Source: an uncultured Bacteroidota bacterium
GTDB taxonomy: Bacteria; Bacteroidota; Bacteroidia; Chitinophagales; Chitinophagaceae
NCBI GenBank assembly: GCA_903903635.1
Contig: CAIUZK010000014.1
Coordinates: 1 to 49,376 of the forward strand
DNA length: 49,376 nucleotides
Direction: 5' to 3'
The translations under genes and the position numbers were made by a program. The notes beneath the pieces were generated by a model, which did no database searches, was not told the DNA's origin, and saw only the letters and a program-made list of their open reading frames with translations. Shown piece after piece: positions 6,510 through 15,230 of this stretch (position 1 is its first letter; every line of letters begins with the position of its first letter).

Positions 6510-8540
6510 TCAACTTATCTTCCCCCAATGTGATTCCCTGCCCTGCTGCGAGAGCATATACTTGAGCGATTGGTGCTGGGGCTGGTCGAGGCGGGGATCG
6601 TGGGTGAGTAGCTGGAGGGCTGCCTGGCGGGTTTGCTCGAGGATGGGGCCATCGAGGACAATGTCGGCCAGTTTGAATTTGAGGATTCCGCTTTGCTTTG
6701 TGCCATACATATCGCCGGGGCCTCGTAGCGCAAGATCCTGCTCGGCTATTTTGAAACCATCTGTGGTGGATACCATGATCTGGATGCGCTTATAGCTTTC
6801 TTCAGAGGTTTTGTTGCCGGTAAGTAGTATGCAGTAGCTCTGGTCGGCGCCACGGCCTACCCTGCCCCGCAACTGGTGCATCTGAGACAGGCCAAACCTT
6901 TCGGCGCTTTCAATGAGCATTACCGAGGCATTGGGTACGTTTACCCCTACTTCAATAACGGTGGTAGCCACCAGCACATCGGCCTCACCCTTTACAAACC
7001 GTTGCATATTGCGCTCGCGCTCACCGCTTTCCTGGCGGCCATGCACCATAGCTATTTTATACTTGTTCTCATTGAACCATATTTTCACCTGCTCGTATCC
7101 GGCCATAAGGCTTTCGTAGTCCAGCTTCTCCGATTCTTCGATAAGCGGATAAACAATATATGCCTGGCGGCCCTTGTCTACCTCGCTGCGCACAAACTCC
7201 ATCACCTTCATGCGGCCGGCATCCTTTCGGGTTACGGTCTTGATCTCTTTACGTCCGGGGGGCAATTCATCGATAACCGAGACCTCAAGATCCCCATAAA
7301 GTGTCATGGCCAATGTGCGGGGAATAGGTGTGGCCGTCATAACCAGCACATGCGGGGGCATTTCATTTTTCTTCCACAGCCGTGCCCGCTGGCCCACCCC
7401 AAACCTGTGCTGCTCGTCGATGACAGCCAGGCCCAGGTTTTTGAATTGCACACTTTCTTCAATCAGGGCATGAGTACCCACCACTATCTTTAGGGAACCA
7501 TCGGCCAGTTCGCCCAGTATTTCTTTCCTCACCTTGCCCTTTACATTGCCGGTAAGCAATCTTACCCCGATGCCCATATCGGCCAGTAATTCGGAGATGC
7601 TGAAATAATGCTGCTGGGCTAATATTTCGGTGGGGGCCATGATACATGCCTGGAAACCATTGTCGAGGGCCAGGAGCATGCTCATAACGGCAACAATGGT
7701 TTTACCGCTTCCTACATCGCCTTGCAACAGGCGGTTCATCTGCTTACCCGAGCCTGTGTCCTGCCTGATTTCCTTTAGCACCCGTTTCTGCGCTCCGGTC
7801 AGGTCGAAAGGGAGGTGCAGCCTGAAGAACTCATTGAAATGCTCGCCTACCCTTTCAAATTTCCAGCCGCGCTGGGCTGTATGCTGCAGCCTGAGCCGGG
7901 CAATCATTAATTGCGAAATAAACAACTCCTCCCACTTCATTCTGAACCTGGCTACCTGCTCATGTTCGTCGGTATCGGGAAAATGGAGCCATCTGAGGGC
8001 ATTATACCGGCTGCACAAATTGTAATGCCTTAAGATATCGACCGGAAGTACCTCGGGGATATCGCCGGGTTTTATTTTCTCGAAGAGATATTGGGTCAGC
8101 TTAGCAAAGGAGCGGTTGGTAATACCCTTGAGCCTTAACTTCTCGGTGGTGGAATAAACAGGCTGCTTGCCGGGTATGGATGTTTCGGTATTCCAGGGCT
8201 CTATCTCGGGATGGGCTATATTATAATTGCCGTTGAATGCGCTGACCTTACCGAATACGATATATTGGTCGCCCTCGCGCAGTGTTTTCTTCATCCATTG
8301 TGCGCCCTGAAACCACAGTAATTCTATACGGCCTGTTTCGTCGAACAAGGTAGCCACCAGCCTCGATTTCCTACCCACACCTTCCTCACCAATATTGATG
8401 AGGGTACCAGCCACCTGTGCATACTCACACTGTTCATTGACATCCTTAATTGCCATGAGCTGGGTGCGGTCGAAATAGCGGTAGGGGTAATGGTGCAACA
8501 GGTCTTCGTAGGTGCTAATCTCCAGTTCCTTGCGCAGCAA
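6510..8540 (-). CDS. recG: ATP-dependent DNA helicase RecG
   Basis: 676 aa from the first canonical start, a TTG at 8540. Branch migration helicase for stalled forks and Holliday junctions. Wedge/OB domain about residues 30-120, then Walker A GDVGSGKT (274-281), DEQH box (375-378), TATPIPRTLAM, and the helicase C motifs TTVIEVGVNVPNA and QLRGRVGRG. Homology clearly continues upstream of 8540: the codons from about 8594 read ILDTPIEFIKGVGPQRGD, the expected RecG N-terminus, but no ATG, GTG or TTG exists there before an upstream TAA. A -7 box (8617-8624) lies just upstream, so translation probably starts at a non-canonical codon such as ATA at 8594. Confidence 0.95.
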   Translation of the reverse strand: MLRKELEISTYEDLLHHYPYRYFDRTQLMAIKDVNEQCEYAQVAGTLINIGEEGVGRKSRLVATLFDETGRIELLWFQGAQWMKKTLREGDQYIVFGKVSAFNGNYNIAHPEIEPWNTETSIPGKQPVYSTTEKLRLKGITNRSFAKLTQYLFEKIKPGDIPEVLPVDILRHYNLCSRYNALRWLHFPDTDEHEQVARFRMKWEELFISQLMIARLRLQHTAQRGWKFERVGEHFNEFFRLHLPFDLTGAQKRVLKEIRQDTGSGKQMNRLLQGDVGSGKTIVAVMSMLLALDNGFQACIMAPTEILAQQHYFSISELLADMGIGVRLLTGNVKGKVRKEILGELADGSLKIVVGTHALIEESVQFKNLGLAVIDEQHRFGVGQRARLWKKNEMPPHVLVMTATPIPRTLAMTLYGDLEVSVIDELPPGRKEIKTVTRKDAGRMKVMEFVRSEVDKGRQAYIVYPLIEESEKLDYESLMAGYEQVKIWFNENKYKIAMVHGRQESGERERNMQRFVKGEADVLVATTVIEVGVNVPNASVMLIESAERFGLSQMHQLRGRVGRGADQSYCILLTGNKTSEESYKRIQIMVSTTDGFKIAEQDLALRGPGDMYGTKQSGILKFKLADIVLDGPILEQTRQAALQLLTHDPRLDQPQHQSLKYMLSQQGRESHWGKIS

Positions 8541-8616
8541 ATCGCCGCGCTGGGGACCAACGCCTTTTATGAACTCGATGGGAGTATCTAATATGTTATC
8601 TGAATGGTTGATAGAA

Positions 8617-8624
8617 CAAAAATA
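8617..8624 (-). promoter_or_regulatory. -7 promoter box of recG
   Basis: Minus strand TATTTTTG fits TAnnTTTG. It lies 23 nt from the candidate ATA start at 8594, so the transcript includes the full RecG N-terminus. Confidence 0.5.
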
Positions 8625-8715
8625 GACGGAAAACCTTTGAATCTGTTACCAGAGCACCAAATAACTGCGAATTAAAATCAGAGTCAGTATTTTCAATAAA
8701 TAGGCTAACTATCGC

Positions 8716-9993
8716 CTATTCAAACTCCCACCCAATATCATTCCTGAAGTATTTTCCTTCATATTCAATATGCTCCGCATTTTCATAAGATCTGGATAGC
8801 GCCTTTTTAATATCATCGCCATAAGAAGTAATCGCGAGTACCCTGCCGCCATTGGTAACAATATCTTCATTGCTTTTTTTGGTGCCGGCATGAAACAGGT
8901 GACTACCTTTTACCTTATCAAAACCTGTCATTTTTCTGCCTTTCGGATAGTCGCCGGGATACCCCTCTGAAACAAGCATAACCGTAGCAGCAGCCTTATT
9001 ACTATGCTGCACAGTTACCTCATTCAGCTTACCTTCACTCATCTTAAGTATCAATTCAACAAGATCGTTTTCCAATCTGGGAATAACGACCTCTGTTTCC
9101 GGATCTCCCATTCTGCAATTGTATTCTATTACATAGGGGTCATTGCCCACCTTGATCAATCCGAAAAACACGAAACCATGATATACAATCCCTTCGGCCT
9201 TCAGGCCATTGATGGTGGGAAGAATAATGCGGTCGGTTACCTTTTTCATAAACTCTTCACCGGCAAACGGCACCGGGGAGATTGCCCCCATACCGCCGGT
9301 ATTCAGGCCAGTGTCGCCTACACCTATCCGTTTATAATCTTTAGCTTCAGGCAGCAAGATATAATTGGTTCCATCGGTAAAAGCAAAAACAGACAGCTCG
9401 ATACCATCAAGAAACTGCTCGATAACCACCTTCTTACTGGCATCTCCAAACTGCTGATTCATGACCATGGCCCGAAAAGCTTTTACAGCCTCTACGATAT
9501 CCTGTGCTATCACTACCCCTTTACCGGCAGCAAGCCCGTCGGCCTTAATAACAATTGGCGGTTCACTTCTTTTGATATAGGCAACACCACGCTCAAAACT
9601 TTCGGCAGTGAATTCATGATATGCGGCAGTAGGAATATTGTGCCGGGCCATAAACTTTTTAGAGAATGCCTTACTGCCCTCCAGTTGTGCACCTTCTTTA
9701 GAAGGACCAACCACAATAATATGCCTCAGGTCAGGGTCATTTTTAAAGAAATCGTATATACCTGCAACCAATGGATCTTCCGGCCCCGGGAATAAAATAT
9801 CTATTTTGTATTCAATACAAGCCTTTTTTATCCCTTCGAAATCATTATATGAAAGAGGCAGGTTTGTGCCATATTCGCGGGTTCCGGCATTTCCCGGCGC
9901 AATAAAAAATGTGCCGCAAAGGGGACTTTGACTTAATTTCCAGGCTATCGCGCATTCGCGACCACCTGAACCAAGGAGGAGTATATTTTTCAT
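8716..9993 (-). CDS. purD: phosphoribosylamine--glycine ligase
   Basis: 425 aa, full length for the family. It joins glycine to 5-phosphoribosylamine with ATP in the second step of purine synthesis. N-terminal domain MKNILLLGSGGRECAIAWKL (residues 1-20), the ATP-grasp domain with VIKADGLAAGKGVVIA, and the metal/phosphate region GFVFFGLIKV, YNCRMGDPETEVV. Start ATG at 9993 leaves an ordinary short leader. It is divergent from the peptide transporter gene and not linked to other pur genes here. Confidence 0.97.
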   Translation of the reverse strand: MKNILLLGSGGRECAIAWKLSQSPLCGTFFIAPGNAGTREYGTNLPLSYNDFEGIKKACIEYKIDILFPGPEDPLVAGIYDFFKNDPDLRHIIVVGPSKEGAQLEGSKAFSKKFMARHNIPTAAYHEFTAESFERGVAYIKRSEPPIVIKADGLAAGKGVVIAQDIVEAVKAFRAMVMNQQFGDASKKVVIEQFLDGIELSVFAFTDGTNYILLPEAKDYKRIGVGDTGLNTGGMGAISPVPFAGEEFMKKVTDRIILPTINGLKAEGIVYHGFVFFGLIKVGNDPYVIEYNCRMGDPETEVVIPRLENDLVELILKMSEGKLNEVTVQHSNKAAATVMLVSEGYPGDYPKGRKMTGFDKVKGSHLFHAGTKKSNEDIVTNGGRVLAITSYGDDIKKALSRSYENAEHIEYEGKYFRNDIGWEFE

Positions 9994-10093
9994 TTTATTT
10001 TATTCGATGCAAAAAAACTAAAATTATCTATCCTCTTGTCATTTTTTTTCTATCTTTCACAAACTTTATTAAAACAACAATCAATTATTGCGT

Positions 10094-11668
10094 ATGAGTC
10101 AGCCAGGAAGTGGTCACCCTAAGGGATTATATGTCCTATTTTTTACAGAAATGTGGGAACGTTTCAGCTATTATGGCATGAGGGCCATCCTTATGTTATT
10201 TATGGTTAAAATGCTATCGTTCGATCAAAAATTCGCATCGGGTATTTACGGTAATTTCACAGCATTGGTTTATTTAACACCTCTTATTGGCGGATTCATA
10301 TCGGACAGGTATTGGGGTAACCGACGCTCCATTTTTGCAGGAGGTTTCACAATGGCTATCGGACAATTCATTTTATTTTTCTGTGCATCAGTAGTAACAA
10401 CGAATATGCACCTGGCACAAATACTCTTTGTAGTCGGGCTAACAGCGCTTGTTATTGGCAACGGTTTATTTAAACCGAATATATCCACAATGGTAAACCA
10501 GTTGTATGCTCCCGGAGATAAAAGGGTAGATGCGGCATTCTCTATATTCTATATGGGAATCAATCTAGGCGCCCTATTTTCCCCCCTTATTTGCGGCAGT
10601 TTAGCAGAAAAAATTGATTTTAAATGGGGATTTCTGGCAGCAGGTATAGGTATGCTTTGCGGATTGGTTGTATTCCAACTGTTGAAAAATAAATATATAG
10701 TTACATCAGATGGCCAACAAATTGGCCTCAGACCAAATAAAAAGGCTGAACTGATAGTTAAGGATGCAGATGAGTCAAATAGCAACATATTTGTTCCAAA
10801 CGCTGAACAGATTATGGAAAACAAAGGCAAAGAATTCGCTCCTGCCCGCATAGGGCTTTGGCTGGTGATATATGCTGCTTTATGGTTCGTTTTTATGCAA
10901 TTGGTTGGATTCAACTGGATAAGTACCCTGGTTTTTGCAACTTCTATCGCCGCTGCAGGATTTATTATTACTGACCCCACCCTGACAAGTGTACAGAGAT
11001 CCAGAATAGTGGTTATTTATATTGCAGCATTTTTTGTGATTTTTTTCTGGAGCGCATTTGAACAAGCAGGTGCATCGCTTACCATTTTTGCAGATAAACA
11101 AACTGAACGACATATATTCGGGTTTGAAATGCCGGCGAGTTGGTTCCAGTCTGTAAACCCACTCGCGATAATCGTTTTCGCACCAATTTTTGCTACTATT
11201 TGGGTTGGCCTTGGTAAACGAAATAAAGAGCCTGCATCTCCGGTAAAACAAGCTTTAGGGTTATTATTGTTATCCATCGGGTATCTTGTAATTGCACTTG
11301 GCGTTAAGGGAGTTGATGGGGCTACAAAGGCTTCTATGTTCTGGTTGCTGGGTATGTATATTCTGCATACTTTTGGTGAATTGTGTTTATCACCTATAGG
11401 TTTATCAATGGTAGCTCGTTTGTCTCCTGCCAGGCTAGGCTCGTTGCTGATGGGTGTTTGGTTTCTTGCCAATGCTATGGCAAACGATTTTGCAGGTATG
11501 CTCAGCAAGTTATACCCTGAGCCCGGACATTCAACAAGTTTTTTCGGCCACCAGATCTCAACACTTAATGACTTCTTCATGATATTTGTATTATTGTCAG
11601 GCGTCGGTGCCGTAGTATTATTCCTATTATCCAGAGTGCTTTTGAAAATGATGCACGGAATCAGATAA
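10094..11668 (+). CDS. proton-coupled oligopeptide transporter (POT/PTR2 family)
   Basis: 524 aa from ATG 10094 (a TTG two codons earlier is less likely). Inner-membrane symporter for di- and tripeptides. The N-terminal proton-coupling motif ExxERFxYYG is intact (EMWERFSYYG), and the PTR2 signature FYMGINLGAL follows near residue 155. About 12-14 hydrophobic segments are visible, with a cytoplasmic loop (KNKYIVTSDGQQIG onward) in the middle and the late motif FGELCLSPIGLSMV. It is followed within 20 nt by a strong terminator, so it is monocistronic. Confidence 0.93.
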   Translation: MSQPGSGHPKGLYVLFFTEMWERFSYYGMRAILMLFMVKMLSFDQKFASGIYGNFTALVYLTPLIGGFISDRYWGNRRSIFAGGFTMAIGQFILFFCASVVTTNMHLAQILFVVGLTALVIGNGLFKPNISTMVNQLYAPGDKRVDAAFSIFYMGINLGALFSPLICGSLAEKIDFKWGFLAAGIGMLCGLVVFQLLKNKYIVTSDGQQIGLRPNKKAELIVKDADESNSNIFVPNAEQIMENKGKEFAPARIGLWLVIYAALWFVFMQLVGFNWISTLVFATSIAAAGFIITDPTLTSVQRSRIVVIYIAAFFVIFFWSAFEQAGASLTIFADKQTERHIFGFEMPASWFQSVNPLAIIVFAPIFATIWVGLGKRNKEPASPVKQALGLLLLSIGYLVIALGVKGVDGATKASMFWLLGMYILHTFGELCLSPIGLSMVARLSPARLGSLLMGVWFLANAMANDFAGMLSKLYPEPGHSTSFFGHQISTLNDFFMIFVLLSGVGAVVLFLLSRVLLKMMHGIR

Positions 11669-11685
11669 TATCAGTTTTTATATTA

Positions 11686-11721
11686 AAACAGAAAAGCGGG
11701 AAATTTCCCGCTTTTCTGTTT
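11686..11721. terminator. terminator after the peptide transporter
   Basis: A perfect 18-bp inverted repeat (11686-11703/11704-11721) with A-rich and T-rich outer arms, 17 nt after the transporter stop. It can act in both directions. Confidence 0.8.
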
Positions 11722-11850
11722 GGGGGTGTGTCAGGCATGGATATAAGCTATAGGGAGGAAGTCCCGAACACACTTTACAGTAGGGAGGTATCCTAACGGC
11801 TAAGTGCCTATTGTGTGAAAGTGGGGATCATTCTAAATTTGCGCTTGCGC
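11722..11850. other. structured non-coding segment of unknown origin
   Basis: No coding frame is convincing. Several short pairings are possible: gtgtgt/acacac (11726-11731/11768-11773) enclosing ggga/tccc (11753-11756/11762-11765), and tagg/ccta near 11781-11795. The later part (from about 11796) may be the outer end of the IS66 remnant next to it. The first 75 nt are unexplained; a mobile-element RNA fragment is possible but not shown. Confidence 0.25.
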
Positions 11851-12090
11851 TCATCTATGTGGCAACAGTTCTTTGATATTCTTTATGGGGAGAGATGGCA
11901 AGCGCTCCAGAATGTCTTTGAACCAGTCAAAGGGATTACCCCCCCATGCATTTTGCAAGTACCGAGCAAACTATAAAGCATGGCAGTTCTTTTTGCTGCC
12001 TCGTGAGACCCGCAGAACAGATAGTTTTTTCTGCCGATGGCTACTGGACGGATACTGTTTTCAACCGGATTGTTATCTTGCTTCAAACAA
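11851..12090 (-). pseudogene. IS66-family transposase (TnpC) C-terminal fragment
   Basis: The minus strand reads KQDNNPVENSIRPVAIGRKN and on to YLFCGSHEAAKRTAMLYSLL, the hallmark IS66 transposase C-terminus. After CKMHG a run of six or seven G residues shifts the frame by one base; in the next frame it continues NPFDWFKDILERLPSLPIKN and stops at 11851-11853. About 80 codons remain of an enzyme of about 500 residues, with no catalytic core, so this is dead debris. Its truncated 5' edge coincides with the T-tract of the hairpin at 12091-12120. Confidence 0.85.
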
Positions 12091-12180
12091 AAAAGCCCGG
12101 AAAATCATTCCGGAGCTTTTTAATAGTTTTGTTAAGTGACGAGTGCTACAAGGGCGGACTCTTTAGACAATATCAATTCA
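12085..12180 (-). ncRNA. candidate LytTR-controlled small RNA
   Basis: About 95 nt on the minus strand, between a promoter-like element (box at 12186-12194 preceded by two LytTR-type repeats) and a hairpin with a T-run (12120 to 12085). The interval has no ATG-initiated frame of any length. There is no similarity to a known RNA family that I can recognise. Existence of the transcript is inference from promoter, operator and terminator spacing. Confidence 0.4.
12091..12120 (-). terminator. intrinsic terminator of the candidate small RNA
   Basis: A 12-bp stem with one bulged base (12091-12102/12108-12120) and 5-nt loop. On the minus strand it is followed by TTTTTTGTTTG; on the plus strand by five T, so weak function in that direction is possible. 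Confidence 0.65.
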
Positions 12181-12185
12181 GACCG

Positions 12186-12253
12186 CAAAGTATATTAGCC
12201 CCACTCCACCACCAAAAGAAGTTTCTAAACGGTCGAAAAAGTTTCTAAACGGT
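12186..12253 (-). promoter_or_regulatory. LytTR-type operator pair plus promoter
   Basis: On the minus strand accgtttagaaac occurs twice (12253-12241 and 12233-12221), 20 bp apart. Each contains ACCGTTTAG, which fits the LytTR consensus [TA][AC][CA]GTTN[AG][TG]. About 35 bp downstream lies TATACTTTG (12194-12186), close to the -7 box TAnnTTTG. The adjacent gene encodes a LytTR regulator. The pair faces leftwards, towards the candidate small RNA. Confidence 0.6.
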
Positions 12254-12293
12254 AAAAAAATACCCACCAACGGCAATGAATTAGAATAATACC

Positions 12294-15230
12294 CTATTCA
12301 ACTGAATCATTAAAAGGTATAATAATGGAGACAATAGTCCAGTTTTGCAGATCGGTTTTATCCAGTTGTTCGGATATATTAAAAGTGATCTTTTTGTTCT
12401 GAATCATACTCAGTTGCTCAATTCGTTTACGGATATTTGATAAACCAAAAGACTCATGCAGCGGATTATCCTTTTTTGAACTTTTAGCCATACCTACCCC
12501 ATTATCCCGCACTTCGATATGCAGTTCATTATTGGCCTCAAACAATTCAAGCTTAATAATTCCCTTACGGTTATGTAAAGGCAAAATACCATGCTTAATA
12601 GAATTTTCGACTAGTGGCTGAATAAGCAAGGGGGGAATCATGATTTCGGAAAGGTCAAGGTTGTCTTCAACTTTTATGCTGAATGTAAGTTTATCCTCAA
12701 ACCGTAGCTTTTCGAGCGAGAGGTAATTGCCCACCAGGTCCACTTCCTTTTGCAATGGAATGAGTTCTTTGGAAATATTATGCATATTCTGCCTGATAAG
12801 GTCGGCAAAAATACGGAGGTATTCATTGGCAGCAACCTTGTCATTGGCATTTACCAGGCTCTGAACATTGTTTAAGGTATTGAAAATGAAGTGAGGGTTC
12901 ATCAGTGCATTCATAGCCTTATACTCTGACTTCATGAACTTGATTTCAGTTTCATAAAGCCGTTCTTTCTTTTTAAGAATGATGCGTAACCTGTACCTGA
13001 TGACCAGCGCAACTATGGCTATTGCCAACCAAACACACAATGTAATGAACCACCAATTAGCCAGCAGCGGCCTTTCAACATAAAGTGTAAATACTATTGG
13101 TGCAGAAAAGCCACTGGAAACAGTGCGTGCCTTTACTTTAATGGTATAATAACCAGAGCCGGGGTTAACGAGGTTTATATCCTCACCATTCAGTGGTTGC
13201 CAGTTATCCTCATCCTTGGAAACAGAATAGTAATACAATACATTCTTACCACTGTAGGAAAGCGTAGCAAATGAGAGTGTAATGTTTTTTGAAAGAGAAA
13301 AAGGTATCTCAACATTTCTATCGATCCTGAATACCTTGGAGCCGGCATACAGGTAGGTGAAATAGAGTTTTGGTGGATCGGCAGGTAGCAGGAACCTGTT
13401 TAACTCAATTGAAGTTACTCCCCCATTCTTAAAGAAATAAATATTGTCTCCATCCGAGCATATTGCCTCAGCCTGGGGAGGAATAAAAGGATTTTCAACA
13501 ATAGTTATTTTTTGAGTGGTTAGATTGAGCAGCCTGTAATAGTTGTTAGTACTGATGAGCACGTGATTATCATCCAGTTTATAAAATTTATCCCAGATGC
13601 AATTTTGGTCGTAAACCGGATAGTATTGAACATCCTTGTTGTAATTCTTACAGATATATAATTTGTTGTAGTGAGTATAGCCTATGAGGTATTCACCAAA
13701 AAAGCCAAATAACTTGAAAGAAGGTATCTTAAACTGGATTTGCTCCACAGCTTGCTGACCAGTAACCCTGTAGATATGATTTACAGTAGAATACCATATG
13801 CTGTTATCCGGAGCCTTGGCAAATCCGAATATTTTCTCCTTATTGGCATCATCGCTCAGTGTAGCGTATTTGATCTGACTCCCGGATGATGGTAAAATAT
13901 CAGTTTCAATAATTCTGACATCCGCATTTATAACCAATTTATTGCCGGCTATCAATCCGGCCTTAACCACTGTGCCATTGTTGGGATCGAATCGGTATTT
14001 CCTGATGGAAAGCGGTGCCGTAACCAGATTTTCAGACACAATGCCCTCCCGGTTATTAAAATAAAAATACCGGTTGGCGCTATCTATCAAAAAGAAACGC
14101 GATTCAGGTGATTTGGGATCATCGGTTAAATAATGGCCATTATTGAGGATCTGAGTGATTTTCCCTCCCGATAACTGATAAAGAAAATTATCTCTGGCGG
14201 TAAAGAAAATATGCCCGTTATCAGCATGCACATATTGAACTTTACCTTTATAGGCATCTTTATAATGCCGGGTATTCATAAAGTACTTATCGAAAATAAA
14301 CAATCCGTTTTCAAGTGTTGTAGCCCAATAATTTCCCTGCTTGTCCTGATTTACAGAAGACACTTCATGCCCTTGCAAAATTCGCAGGCTGCCATTTAGC
14401 ACAATGCCATTGGTCGTGCAAAAAAAGTAACTCAGGCTATTGTGGTAAACCATGTACAGATTGTTCTTCTTCAGAAAAGTATCATGAAGATTTACGACCA
14501 CCTGGGCATGTTTATTAAAAAGGCAATGTTCGCTCTTCAGATATGTCTGATTCTGAGACGAGACTACACCCCAATATTGCGGTTGCTCATTGCCAAGATC
14601 AACACCCGAAAAACGCAAGGAAGAATGAACTTGTCCGGATGAATCTATCTCTGTTATATTGTCCGGTCCATAGATACGGTATCTGTTTACGTTAATCTTT
14701 TCGCTACCCAGAATCAAAGCAGGATTAACTGCAAATGACGTTTTAAACAAATCCAGAACGTGGATCTGATCATTTTTTATGTTAATGAATTTCGTGTTTT
14801 TCCAGAAAAAAATACTGATACTGCTATCATTTTCAAGATCTATCCTCTTGATGAAACTTGCTTTAAATGGCATTTTAAGGAATGCCGTATTTTCCTGGGT
14901 ATGAAAAGTATCATCCTTAAAATAGCATAGATCGCCATTGTAGGTTGCCATCCAAAGCCGGCCGGAATAATCTTCCTGGAAGAAAAAAACCTCATTATCA
15001 GGAAGGCCGTTGTAGGTGGTATAGGTTTCAAATCCAATGCCGTTATACCGGCCAATCCCTTTATCGGTAGCGACCCACATATAGCCTTTGCTATCTCTGT
15101 AGGTGGTATAAACTTTATTACTGGGCAATCCATCATCCATGGTAAAATGAAGGAATGGGATTTCCTGAGCCATACAAGCTGCAGAGACAGCCAGAAGAAA
15201 AAAAACGGTATAGCCCAGCCTCATTATCAT
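12294..15230 (-). CDS. LytS-type sensor histidine kinase with periplasmic propeller
   Basis: 978 aa. Signal peptide (MIMRLGYTVFFLLAVSAACMA), then a long periplasmic sensor of beta-propeller repeats of the two-component-regulator type (for example YRDSKGYMWVATDKGIGRYN and YSGRLWMATYNGDLCYF), a Y_Y_Y domain (VLYYYSVSKDEDNWQPL), one membrane helix (WFITLCVWLAIAIVALVI), and a PF06580-type kinase core. H780 lies in NPHFIFN, the phosphorylation site; the ATPase part has VENSIKHG, DNGVGM and FGLSNIRKRIE. The start overlaps the regulator stop by ATGA, so the two are translated together. Ligand is unknown. Confidence 0.93.
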   Translation of the reverse strand: MIMRLGYTVFFLLAVSAACMAQEIPFLHFTMDDGLPSNKVYTTYRDSKGYMWVATDKGIGRYNGIGFETYTTYNGLPDNEVFFFQEDYSGRLWMATYNGDLCYFKDDTFHTQENTAFLKMPFKASFIKRIDLENDSSISIFFWKNTKFINIKNDQIHVLDLFKTSFAVNPALILGSEKINVNRYRIYGPDNITEIDSSGQVHSSLRFSGVDLGNEQPQYWGVVSSQNQTYLKSEHCLFNKHAQVVVNLHDTFLKKNNLYMVYHNSLSYFFCTTNGIVLNGSLRILQGHEVSSVNQDKQGNYWATTLENGLFIFDKYFMNTRHYKDAYKGKVQYVHADNGHIFFTARDNFLYQLSGGKITQILNNGHYLTDDPKSPESRFFLIDSANRYFYFNNREGIVSENLVTAPLSIRKYRFDPNNGTVVKAGLIAGNKLVINADVRIIETDILPSSGSQIKYATLSDDANKEKIFGFAKAPDNSIWYSTVNHIYRVTGQQAVEQIQFKIPSFKLFGFFGEYLIGYTHYNKLYICKNYNKDVQYYPVYDQNCIWDKFYKLDDNHVLISTNNYYRLLNLTTQKITIVENPFIPPQAEAICSDGDNIYFFKNGGVTSIELNRFLLPADPPKLYFTYLYAGSKVFRIDRNVEIPFSLSKNITLSFATLSYSGKNVLYYYSVSKDEDNWQPLNGEDINLVNPGSGYYTIKVKARTVSSGFSAPIVFTLYVERPLLANWWFITLCVWLAIAIVALVIRYRLRIILKKKERLYETEIKFMKSEYKAMNALMNPHFIFNTLNNVQSLVNANDKVAANEYLRIFADLIRQNMHNISKELIPLQKEVDLVGNYLSLEKLRFEDKLTFSIKVEDNLDLSEIMIPPLLIQPLVENSIKHGILPLHNRKGIIKLELFEANNELHIEVRDNGVGMAKSSKKDNPLHESFGLSNIRKRIEQLSMIQNKKITFNISEQLDKTDLQNWTIVSIIIPFNDSVE

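Noticed and set aside
11740-11800. RNase P RNA-like string (gggaggaagtcccg)
   Set aside because: Only a short resemblance to the P4 region; the remaining conserved parts of RNase P RNA are missing.
11873-12139. Plus-strand frame of 88 codons
   Set aside because: Antisense to the IS66 transposase fragment, whose residues match the family.
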